Assembly: GCA_025890175.1 (NCBI GenBank)
Contig: JANPYM010000020.1
Span: forward strand, 78,690 to 142,689
DNA from: Ciborinia camelliae
Taxonomy: Eukaryota > Ascomycota > Leotiomycetes > Helotiales > Sclerotiniaceae
DNA length: 64,000 nt
Direction: 5' to 3'
Part shown: positions 10,430-19,328 of the stretch, piece by piece
Numbering within the stretch: the stretch's first letter is position 1
Layout: each line of letters opens with the position of its first letter
Notes under the pieces: generated by a model
Told to the model about the DNA's origin: nothing
Databases searched by the model: none
What the model saw: the letters and a program-made list of their open reading frames with translations, nothing else
Made by a program: the position numbers and the translations under genes

Positions 10430-13000
10430 AATTAATATCAATATATATAATCTATTTAAGCCTAATTTAAAAAATGAAAAATATTTTATAATAATTTCTA
10501 ATTAATATACAAAAGCTATATAAATATACCCTATTAAATTTAAATTTGATATATTTAATATTTTAATTAATTTTTATAATTTAATTAATAATCAATTTAA
10601 TATTAAATTAAAACAAATCAAAATTAATAATATATTAAAATTTAAATTAAATAAATAGAATTTATTTATAAAAGATCAAAATATTATAATGAAATATATA
10701 AGTCTATATACACATTCCCAAAATGAAATAATTAAATAATTAAATCAAATTTTATTTAAAATATTAATTAATTATATAATTGATTTAAAAATCCCTGTTT
10801 TCCTATAACTTTATCTAATTAAAAATATTAATTTTATTAAAAATCGTATTTATAATTGTATAATTAATACTACTCCATATACATATATATTTAATGAAAA
10901 ATCTAATTTAAATTATATTAAAACATTAAGTTTATTAACATTTATATTTAAATATAAAACATAAAAAAATGAAAAATTAAAATCTAAAACTAAAAAAAAT
11001 ATATTAATAAATTTTGAATTATTGAAAAACTTTATATTTTATATACCAAATATTAAGAAAATTATAAATTCCAAAGATTTTATTATATATAAAAATCGAT
11101 TATATTATAATAAAAATAAAAATAATAAATATACTAAAAATTTTAATTTTAATTATAATAAAATTATTAATTATAATTAATTAAAATTAGATTTAAATAA
11201 TAATAATAATAATAATAATAATTTAAATTATAATTATAATCAAAATAATAATAATTTAAATCAAAATAATATTTAAAATAATAATTTAAATTATAATTAT
11301 AATCAAAATAATAATAATTTAAATCAAAATAATATTCAAAATAATAATTTAAATTATAATTATAATTAAAATAATAATAATTTAAATCAAAATAATAATT
11401 AAAATAATGATTTAAATTATAATTATAATTAAAATAATGATTTAAATCAAAATAATAATTTAAATTAAGGGGATTTAAATAAATTATCTCCTATAATTGA
11501 AATACCATATAATTCTAATTTATTTACCCCAATTAGGCAATTTAAACAATTAAGAAAAATATCATCTAAAATTAATTTATATTATTTTACATATATAACT
11601 TATATTAAATTATTAAATAATTAAAATTTAAAATTTAAAATTGATAAATACAATCAAAATAAAATTTTATTGGATTTTAATATTAAAAATTAAAATAATA
11701 AAATTATAATTAAAAAACCTAATAATAATTTAATTAATCCTAAAACATATTTAAAAACTATTAATTTAAAAGAAAAGGAATATTGGAATAAAGCTATAAA
11801 ATATAAAATTAAAATCCTTAAAAATAATAATACATAGAAATTAATTAATAATTTTGATACTATTAAAATAAAATTTTTTAAAATTAAATAAATATATAAA
11901 ATTAAAAATCTACCAGATAATTATATTAAATTTAAAGTTAAATTTATAGTTAAAGAATTCAAACAATTATATAAATTAGATTATTTAGATATATTTGTTA
12001 ATATTATAAAGCAAATAACCTGGAAATTAATATTTACATTAGTTATTAATAAATTTTAATATATATATAAAATCGATATAATATTAATATTTGTATAAAA
12101 GAATATTGATATAAAATTATATATAATATTATTTGAGATTTATAATATAAATAATAAAAATAATATAAATATTATTTTAAAATTAAATAAAATATTATAT
12201 AAATTAAAACAATCTGTTAAAATATGATATTTAATTTAAAAAATATATTATATAATTTAAATTTTATTTTTTTAATATTCGATAAATATATATTTATAAA
12301 TAAAACTTTAGATTTAATTTTAAATATATATATTAATAATATTATAATTATAAGCTTTAATAAAATTTTAATTAAAGATTTTATAAATAATTTAAAAAAT
12401 TATTTAGATTTAAAAGATCTAAGTTTTATACAAAATTATTTGAATATTAATATTAAAAGAAATAATAATTATATTAAATTAAATTAAGAAAATTATATTA
12501 ATAAATGTTTAATTAATTTAAATTTAAATAATTCCAATTTTATTAATATTTTTATGATATTTAAAAATAATATCAAGATAAATTACGAAAAAGCAAATAA
12601 ATCTAATATTAAATAAATCCAAAAAACAATAAAAAAGCTTTTATATTTAGCTTTAGGCATTAGGTGGGATATCATTTTTGTAATAATTAAATTAGCTTGA
12701 TTTGTTTTGAACCCTAACGTTGATTATATAATTGTGATTAAAAGGGTATTTAAATATTTAAAAAAATATTAAATTATTAAGTATTAAATATAATAAAAAC
12801 TTTAATAATTATATATGAGAATATTACAATATTAATTATGTAAAGGATTTAAATATTATAAAATTAATTAATGGATATATATTTATATATATTAATAATT
12901 TAATTAATTAGAAAATTAAATTATAATTAGTAATAGCTTAAAATTTAGTTAAATTAAAGCTAATTGCAATTAATTTAGTGGTAAAAAAAGTAATATACCT
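10430..13000 (+). pseudogene. Copia pol remnant (integrase, RT, RNase H)
   Basis: Frame-hopping translation recovers the family's blocks. Integrase around 10440-10530 gives KYFIIISN-YTKAI, the counterpart of the KYF..IIDDYT(R/K)..W block; near 10830 NFIKNRIYN matches the N-R-P region. RT at 12170-12215 gives KLNKILYKLKQS, then TGA where WY is expected. RT palm at 12330-12360 gives NNIIIIS in place of the YVDDIIII block. Near 12640 LLYLALGIRWDI and KRVFKYLK match the segment joining RT to RNase H. Stops and frame changes are frequent, so no product is possible. The longest uninterrupted piece (12224-12487) is only part of RT. Confidence 0.8.
11190..11470 (+). repeat. Tandem A/T-rich repeats inside Copia (Asn-coding)
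   Basis: Repeats of AATTTAAATTATAATTATAA with AATAAT runs, unit about 50-60 bp, lie between integrase and RT. In frame they read as Asn/Tyr-rich sequence, a known low-complexity position of Copia polyproteins that may have expanded. Confidence 0.7.
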
Positions 13001-13788
13001 TTAAAAAATATTAATTAAATTAAATCAATATAATTAAAATAAATTCTCTATATATTTAAATAATAAAATTATTATAAATATATTTAAAAACTTTATATTT
13101 TATAATAAAAGTAAATATATATCTATACATTATTATTATATTAAAGATTTAATTAATAAAGGTCTAATTGATTTAAATTGGATTTTCTCTTCAGATCAAT
13201 TAATAAATGGTTTAATTAAATTATTAAATAAAATAAAATTATTTAAATTAATTGATTTAATTTAGTAATCAATTATTAAATATTAATAAAAATATATATA
13301 TATATATATAAATAAATATATATTAATAAAATTAATTGAATTAATTTTATTAATTTAATTATTACAAATTAGTATTAAAAAAAATAAAATTAAAAAATTT
13401 TTATTTTAAAAAATATTAATTTTAAAAATAAAATCGATATCTATATATATTATATATATAAATTCGTATTTTATTTCATTTTATTCTTATAAATTTATTT
13501 AAAAAATATATATATATATATATATAAATAAATATTTATATATATTAATAAAATTAATTGAATTAATTTTATTAATTTAATTATTAAAAATTAATATTAA
13601 AAAAAATAAAATTAAAAGATTTTTATTTTAAAAAATATTAATTTTAAAAATAAAATCGATATTTATATATACTATATATATATATTCGTATTTTATTTTA
13701 TTTCATTTTTATAAATTTATTTAAAAATATTTAATTTCATTTTATTTTATTTTATTTTATTTTTCAAGAAAAAGTTATTAAGGGGGTG

Positions 13789-14280
13789 TATTGTATTTTA
13801 ATTAAAAATATAATATCTATCTCTTAATTAATTATATAATTTATTTATTTAATTAAATATATTAATTAATTAATTAAATAATTAATAAATTATATATTTA
13901 TTTAATTATATAGAATATAATTAAATATACGGTATAATAATACAAATTATACGAACACTACACGAACACGTATTTAATATAATCATTCAAATTATACAAG
14001 ATTCTTTCAGGATTCGAAATATTGCATTAGGAAAAGTTGATTTTTTGTTCGAATTTCAATTGAAAAAAACAATATAGTGGGACATTTTGATTTCGATTTT
14101 GATTTTTGATTCTGTACCACGAAAATACTATTTCATATATTATATATAAATATATAATATAACTACTATTATCTCTTAATATTTAATCTATTTATAATAA
14201 AATCTACATATTAACCAACTAGATACCCTGCATCATTAACATATACCCCCTGTATATGCCTAAAATTCGAACTTGCAACA
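13789..14280 (+). repeat. Copia 3' LTR (492 bp)
   Basis: Begins TATTGTATTTTAATT (TG-to-TA at the first dinucleotide) and ends CGAACTTGCAACA, followed by the TSD ACAAT. C and G survive increasingly toward its right edge. Confidence 0.9.
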
Positions 14281-14285
14281 ACAAT

Positions 14286-14587
14286 GTATAAATCAACTCA
14301 CTGATACAATCTATAATTCAGTAATTCCTAATATCTCGTTAGAGGAAGAAACGCCCAACACAAGAGAATTATACATGATATTAGATCAGACAGACAGCTA
14401 ACTCGACCGAGATAAGAAACACTCAAGTGGATTGTAATGTGAGAATGTGTTACTTTGGTAAGTTATGTTATGCGTTCAGAATTCCTAAGAGGTGCAGAGA
14501 AACTAGAGAATATAAATAGATCGGCCGGCACATTCAAATCGGGGGAATTATTTGGCTAAACCAAGAAACTGGTGGACCACTGATCTC
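14286..14587. other. Unique-looking spacer between Copia and the MITE
   Basis: Normal base composition returns immediately after the Copia TSD. No gene or repeat is recognised. Confidence 0.4.
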
Positions 14588-15169
14588 TAGACTGCGCAAC
14601 GGATACCCGCGGGGCGGGTTTTATACCTGATAGATTATTTGCAAATAATTTGTATACAGGATGGGTAATACTAAAATTTCAATGGGTACCTTGTGCCCTG
14701 TACGGGGCGGGTATAAATAATTTGCAAATAACCTGCACCCTATAGATAAATAAGTTATTTACAAAATTATAGATTTTTAATAGATTTTGTAGATCTCGCT
14801 TATTTTTTTGAAGCTATTCATAACTTTTATATTAATTTTTATACTAATTTTTATACTAATCTAATATATTTATGAATATTTATAAATTATTTATAATATT
14901 TATGAATTATTCATAATATTCATGAATTATTTATAATATTTATAAATTATTTATAATATTTATAAATTATTTATAATATTTATGAATTATTTATGAAACC
15001 TGCGGGTAGGTGGGTTATTTGTAGATTATTTGCAAATAACCTATACGAGGCGGATAATTTTGAAATCCCAATAGGTAACCCGCGGGGCAGATAAAAGATC
15101 TTGTAGATAACCCGTGGGACAAATACCTTACAGGTACCCATATGGGGCGGGTTTTTTTTGCGCAGTCTA
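14588..15169. mobile_element. hAT-type MITE, 582 bp
   Basis: Perfect 12-bp terminal inverted repeats, TAGACTGCGCAA and TTGCGCAGTCTA, are bounded by the 8-bp direct repeat CTGATCTC (14580-14587, 15170-15177), the target duplication length of hAT elements. Subterminal G/C-rich motifs such as GGGGCGGGT and the palindromic TTATTTGCAAATAA recur in both orientations. The core (about 14866-14996) is a tandem array of about 23-bp ATTTATAAATTATTTATAAT-like units. There is no coding capacity, so it would need a transposase supplied elsewhere. Confidence 0.9.
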
Positions 15170-15177
15170 CTGATCTC

Positions 15178-15660
15178 TCATCAAAGGTGCACTATCTTTG
15201 AGTTGTAGAGAGTTTTATTTTATGTACTATATATTTCCTGCAATCAACCGCATGCGTTACTCTTACTTAGCCTCTGCTGTTACCCCCAAAAAGGGCTACT
15301 CATATCACCCAGCTTTACCCCACAGCTTTACCCCCGAAAGAAATCTCTCAGCTCTCATCGGTGAATGGAAATAATATTCAGGCGAAGAATGAATCATCGA
15401 GGCTTGCTTGCAGATTCGAAAATTCGCGTGTGGCGCAATGCCTGAATGCTTCCTTCCGGTAGATGGCCATTCCACCAGTGATCATACGGGCTTCTACTTC
15501 GTAATCTAAACCACAATTACATCCAAGCCTGTCAATCTACTTCCCGAAAAGAAGGATTGATATTTTCTCTTCTCGAAAAGAAGGAATCCTACCCCCCGAA
15601 AGGAGGTTATTTCTCCAGCACAAAATAATACTCTGCCCGAAGGTGCATCCTTTGACCACT
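15178..15660. repeat. Mini-hairpin array 1 and dispersed repeat copy
   Basis: About 15225-15360 resembles 16735-16945 (shared TGCAA(T/C)CAACC, ACTTAGCCT(C/A)(T/C)GCT and CGAAAGAAAT). Several short stems close on a CGAAA-type loop: CTTCCCGAAAAGAAG near 15539, CTTCTCGAAAAGAAG near 15571, CCCCCCGAAAGGAGG near 15591. No open reading frame is supported. Confidence 0.55.
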
Positions 15661-15724
15661 TGGATTTATATCATTGGATTTGTTGATATAAAGTAGTTCT
15701 ACATACACTAGCTTAGTCATCGAG

Positions 15725-16015
15725 CTAAGGTCTATGGAATCGGAACTTAGCTCGATACACAATAATATAATGCTTAATAGGATTTATTCCTCCAAACTCG
15801 AAATCGGGTGCTAAATTGACATGAGAATTAGCATGCAAAGGTTTGGATCCATCCGATTTCTTTGTACCATTCTTAAAGGTAACTCTTCTCGTATGCTTAG
15901 TATCTGGTGTACTGTAACTTCTTGAATCTAGGTTTTCACGATTCTTTAGGTCATCGAGCTCTCTAATAACAGAGTGAAAATTGTCGGGTGAGCTATGGGA
16001 TTCCATTGGATTCAT
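15725..16015 (-). CDS. Small hypothetical protein (96 aa), weak
   Basis: An ATG at 16015 in a reasonable context (ACACCATGAATCC) opens a 96-codon frame. The product is hydrophilic, starting MNPMESHSSPDNFHSV, with a basic middle (TKHTRRVTFKNGTKKSDG) and no recognisable domain, signal or membrane segment. It lies between two hairpin-type repeats, and its upstream region holds a 23-bp tandem array. A GTATCG donor-like site near the 3' end could mean the true gene is longer and spliced. It could equally be a chance frame in repeat-derived DNA. Confidence 0.3.
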   Translation of the reverse strand: MNPMESHSSPDNFHSVIRELDDLKNRENLDSRSYSTPDTKHTRRVTFKNGTKKSDGSKPLHANSHVNLAPDFEFGGINPIKHYIIVYRAKFRFHRP

Positions 16016-16139
16016 GGTGTTGTATCTTGGGGGCTTTTAATTAATTGAAAGTTTGTTGATCGAGAAACAAAATTTGCGAGAAAAAAAATAAAGTATTAAT
16101 CAAGGTTAAAAGTTTTCTCTGTTGAAAAAGGTCAGATCT

Positions 16140-16302
16140 GAAACTTTCATATATAGAAACTTGAAATTTTCATATATAGAAAGTTGAAAATCTCATATAT
16201 GGAAACTTGAAACTTTCACATATAGAAACTTGAAATTTTCAACTTTCTAGAAATCTGAAAAAGTTGAAAATTTCACTTTATCATATGTGAAATTTTCAAC
16301 TT
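16140..16302. repeat. 23-bp tandem repeat ending in a large perfect hairpin
   Basis: Units of GAAACTTTCATATATAGAAA type start at 16140, 16163, 16186, 16209 and 16232 (exact 23-bp spacing). They lead into a 16-bp perfect stem, AAGTTGAAAATTTCAC (16261-16276) with GTGAAATTTTCAACTT (16287-16302), around a 10-nt loop. Confidence 0.85.
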
Positions 16303-16424
16303 TTATCTGAATTCTTGACTCGCTAAGATATCCCTTTAAAATAATCTTGTAAATGAACAGGAAGCGAAAACTTTATTCACCTAAAGAATTTCAATCATTA
16401 TTTTATGTTTGAGGGATCAATTGG

Positions 16425-16447
16425 ACTGGACTGGACTGGACTGGAAT
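16425..16447. repeat. (GGACT)n microsatellite
   Basis: Four to five copies of GGACT immediately upstream of the solo LTR at 16466. Confidence 0.75.
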
Positions 16448-16465
16448 GGTATCAGGGCTAGTAAG

Positions 16466-16660
16466 TGTCACGGAGTGAAGTGGAAAAAGGAATCATAATC
16501 TTAGACATCGGAATAGTATTGTAGTAAACTATGAAGAGAGGGATTCTGATCTGGAAGAGGAGCTGTTCAAATACCCTCAAGCTCCTGCCCTAGCTCTGTA
16601 GCTTCTGCCCTTGCTCTCTAGCGCTATGCCTTAGGCAGCAACCCCTGGCAGTTCCAGACA
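16466..16660 (+). mobile_element. Solo LTR, TGTCACGG family (195 bp)
   Basis: Starts TGTCACGGAGTGAAGTGG and ends CCAGACA, with 5-bp TSD GTAAG on both sides (16461-16465, 16661-16665). Its first ~100 bp match, in inverse orientation, the end of the element at 21380-21646. No internal retrotransposon domain accompanies it. Confidence 0.8.
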
Positions 16661-16734
16661 GTAAGTCTACGAGTGCAAAATGGGTATATGGCCCCATCTA
16701 TAAACGTATCATAATTCTAATCATACCTCACATA

Positions 16735-16945
16735 TTTATAATTTCATATACTATATAGTTTCTGCAACCAACCCAATCCGTTAGTCTAACTTAGCCTACG
16801 CTCCTACTCCCGAAAAGGGTTTCTCAGATCAACCTCCAAAAAAGGTGTCTCGGCCGTGCCCTCGAAAAGGGTTTCTCAACTCTCATCCAACACCCAGCGA
16901 TACCCCCCCCCCCCTAGCTTTACCTCTCGAAAGAAATAGAATCAT
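16735..16945. repeat. Mini-hairpin array 2 (second copy of the 15.2-kb repeat)
   Basis: Diverged copy of 15225-15360 with the short hairpins CCCGAAAAGGG, CCTCCAAAAAAGG and CCCTCGAAAAGGG, each followed by a T/C-rich TTTCTCA-like spacer, and a long C run near 16907-16915. Confidence 0.55.
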
Positions 16946-17059
16946 GAAAATTCACTACATTAAGAGTTCTCCTGTCGATATAATTATATGATCGTACGAA
17001 CCGTACGAACCGAATCTGCGTACGAGCTAGTACTATAGCAGAGAAAGCTGCCAAAATAG

Positions 17060-17974
17060 AGAGAAACTTCACAAGATAAACTGAGAACTAGTACAAAAGC
17101 AGGCATAAGGCAACTTACCTTTGCAAGACAAGAACTATCTCTCGAGAAACTTCAACATTTCCGAATTTGTCCTACACTTGATCCGACACGGGATATTCGC
17201 CAAATTCAGACACCTTGTCAAGTTGGTTGTGCGACAAATTTGTTAACAAGATCCTCAGCTCATGATCCTCTCACTAAAATGAAGTCATCATCAACATTTC
17301 TTACACTTACTGTAAGTACACGAGAGGTTATGCTACTCAAGCAAAAGGTTTTCCAAATACCCACCCTGAAAGTTTGGAGACCAAATCAACTTGGACTTGC
17401 GGAGATATTCATCACCATGCTAGCAGGATCATTGGTATGGGATGGTGGTCTCAATAGGATCAAGGCTGGAGCTAAGGAATTAGATCAATCTTTGGACCCA
17501 GATATAGTTCCGGACAAGAAGAACCTCCGTGAAGCAAAGAGACAAATATTTTTGGAGCACAACTGGGCCATGGAAAACTACCGAGCATCAAATGAAGCAT
17601 TGCTCGGTCAATCCGAGATATTGAAGACTTATCAAGAGAGGGATCGAATAAAGGAAGAAATCAACAGTGATGCAGAGAAATTAATCGAGGAGATTCAAGA
17701 CGTTTCGGAAAGAGTAAAGAATATTCGGCTGAGTGTTCAGAAGAGAACAGAACAGATTGAAAATAAAGCTATAGGGTTGGTCAGTTTACAACTTGAGCTC
17801 GAGGCCGATACGCTCATATTTGATTCTTTACCATCTAATTATAAAAAGTTCAAGAATGTTTTGGAGAAACACAATAAAAATAATGTGGATCCTAATGAGG
17901 ATGAAATTGGAGGATTAAACATCCAAACTGAGGTTATGGAAGGAGAGAATGAGGATGGTGAGGAAATTGACTAG
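17060..17974 (+). CDS. Hypothetical coiled-coil protein, gene model uncertain
   Basis: One frame is open from a stop near 17060 to TAG at 17974; the first ATG context inside it is about 17240-17280. The C-terminal ~160 codons look most convincingly coding: after GGLNRIKAGAKELDQ comes a long charged heptad-like region (REAKRQIFLEHNW, then KTYQERDRIKEEINSDAEKL, SERVKNIRLSVQKRTEQIE) predicted to be coiled coil, then an acidic tail ending NEDGEEID. A GTAAGT donor at about 17311 and a CAATAG acceptor at about 17460 could remove the less protein-like middle, so splicing is possible. No family is recognised. It sits among solo LTRs and hairpin arrays and may be a decaying or orphan gene. Confidence 0.4.
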   Translation, partial: RETSQDKLRTSTKAGIRQLTFARQELSLEKLQHFRICPTLDPTRDIRQIQTPCQVGCATNLLTRSSAHDPLTKMKSSSTFLTLTVSTREVMLLKQKVFQIPTLKVWRPNQLGLAEIFITMLAGSLVWDGGLNRIKAGAKELDQSLDPDIVPDKKNLREAKRQIFLEHNWAMENYRASNEALLGQSEILKTYQERDRIKEEINSDAEKLIEEIQDVSERVKNIRLSVQKRTEQIENKAIGLVSLQLELEADTLIFDSLPSNYKKFKNVLEKHNKNNVDPNEDEIGGLNIQTEVMEGENEDGEEID

Positions 17975-18870
17975 TTTCTTGGGTGTCTGGCCAAGGGGTT
18001 GAAAAGAATGAGTGGAACTTTTTCCGTTGCACACCATTTGGGTGAATATTGCACCTATATAGGTAACTCAGTACCCTTATGGGCCTTTACCACATCCGTG
18101 TGCATAATATATGATGGTATATATCACCAATGGAGTAGACAATAGTTAAACAAAGAAATGATCTCTCGAGCCATTTTCCCCAAATTGTCATGGACACTGA
18201 AAAGTCTTACCAACATTCATGTAATCCTGGCCTACCCCTATCTCTCATGCAAGTCAACATCCATGGTAGATATACCAGAGATATAGAAATCCTGGTAGAT
18301 AGGAAAGTTCTGACACTCTGACACTCATTCCAAAACCGTAGTTGACGGCTCATCCACCCCCCTGTATTATTTTGATATTGGTACAAGGCAAGTCGAGGAA
18401 TCAATGGTAGTTGTTGGTAATGGTCGATGGCGGTAATCGTGCGATACAAGTTGTGTACTCATTCATTGACTGAAATTTGTTCAAAGATTGGTATCATGGG
18501 CGAGACACTTTTCGTGTGATATGCGGACTATATTATTGTTCGACTACCCGGAGTTAAAGTAGGAGGTAGTGATAGCGATTGACCTGGGTATTCTGCCATA
18601 TCTCTAATTTGATTAGTGGGTGATCTGTTAGGAAGAGACTGGACCGACTTACTTCGAATACAGACAAAGTAGTTGTAATAATCTCCGTCAAGTATAAATG
18701 ATGGTGGTAAGAGGTAAGGTGACATCAACGTCGGGTAATCATTGGTAAAACATTGATTATGTAATGTCTTCCCATAACGTCAGGGCATCACAAGGAACAA
18801 ACTTCACATTTTCATGAAAGTACGAATCGTCATTTTGCTATCTATTTTACTCCTCCACTCCTAGACCAAC
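17975..18870. other. Intergenic, nothing recognised
   Basis: Moderate AT content, no supported gene. Short open frames on the minus strand (for example about 18207-18449) have no protein-like features. Confidence 0.4.
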
Positions 18871-19042
18871 ATGCCTAATATAAGGACATGAGATACATGC
18901 CTCATATGAGGACATGATATGAATGCCTAATATAAGGACATGATATGAATGCCTCATATGAGGACAATTCAAAACCCCGAAATGAGGTTATGCAATGAAT
19001 GACTCTATATGAGACCATTATTACCCTTACCAGTAAGGGTAA
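18871..19042. repeat. 26-bp array of alternating palindromes, plus a 10-bp-stem hairpin
   Basis: Units beginning ATGCCT start at 18871, 18897, 18923 and 18949 (exact 26-bp spacing). Units 2 and 4 carry the perfect palindrome CCTCATATGAGG; units 1 and 3 carry CCTAATATAAGG. The array continues into a CCCCGAAATGAGG stem and ends in a perfect 10-bp stem, TTACCCTTAC/GTAAGGGTAA (19021-19042), with a 2-nt loop. Confidence 0.8.
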
Positions 19043-19091
19043 TTGCAAAAAGAAACAAAAAGAAATCTCCCCTGCCCCCCAGGCTCCATAT

Positions 19092-19328
19092 CCACCCACC
19101 AATCTATCTTTCGATTCTGGATCCGATGGATGTTTCGGACACGAGTTTCAAAACTGACAGGTGATCCGAACGACCACAACGATGGCACAGCATAAACACC
19201 CCATATTCGCCCAATCTACCAGCTTCATACTGTTTTGGACCTGAATGAACTGGGGCTTCCTTATTCGAAGGTGTAGAAGTCAGGTCACTAGGACCTTTTC
19301 TTCTCTTTGGCTCTGGCTCTGGTCCAGA
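19092..19328 (-). pseudogene. In-frame continuation downstream of the zinc-knuckle gene's stop codon
   Basis: After the TAA at 19329-19331 the same frame runs on for over 70 codons to a TAG. It first continues the repeat logic (SGPEPEPKRRKGPSDLTS), then reads a segment with C-x2-C-x4-H, LCHRCGRSDHLSVLK, resembling the start of a third zinc knuckle. This suggests the stop is a recent nonsense change in the repeat array, or that this segment is spliced in or read through. No downstream ATG makes it an independent gene. Confidence 0.5.

Larger units (their letters stand above)
4988..14280 (+). mobile_element. Ty1/Copia-type LTR retrotransposon, complete but RIP-inactivated, with nested insertions
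   Basis: Two directly repeated 492-bp LTRs (4988-5479 and 13789-14280) are flanked by the 5-bp duplication ACAAT (4983-4987, 14281-14285). A polypurine-like tract, ATTAAGGGGG (13777-13786), precedes the 3' LTR. Domain remnants appear in Copia order on the + strand: integrase core and C-terminal part of integrase (about 10430-10930), reverse transcriptase (about 11900-12600, including LYKLKQS and NNIIII, counterparts of LYGLKQS and the YVDD box), the RDI-like block before RNase H (about 12640-12775) and RNase H (to about 13000). Integrase before RT defines Copia. Every domain is broken by many stops, mostly TAA and TGA at former CAA/CAG/TGG codons. Span is 9293 bp including two nested elements. 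Confidence 0.93.
1790..14285. repeat. AT-rich, RIP-damaged transposon block
   Basis: Almost all sequence is A/T, with islands of normal composition only inside the short LTRs (about 4700-4870, 6015-6185, 7890-8060, 9330-9460) and at the TIR ends (2290-2372, 4429-4511). Pairwise comparison of repeat copies inside the block shows almost only C/T and G/A differences, the signature of repeat-induced point mutation. Elements resolved within it are listed separately. No intact gene lies in this block. Confidence 0.9.

Noticed and set aside
12224..12487. 87-codon frame as a gene
   Set aside because: It is a stop-free piece of the RIP-damaged Copia reverse transcriptase, out of frame with the preceding LYKLKQS block.
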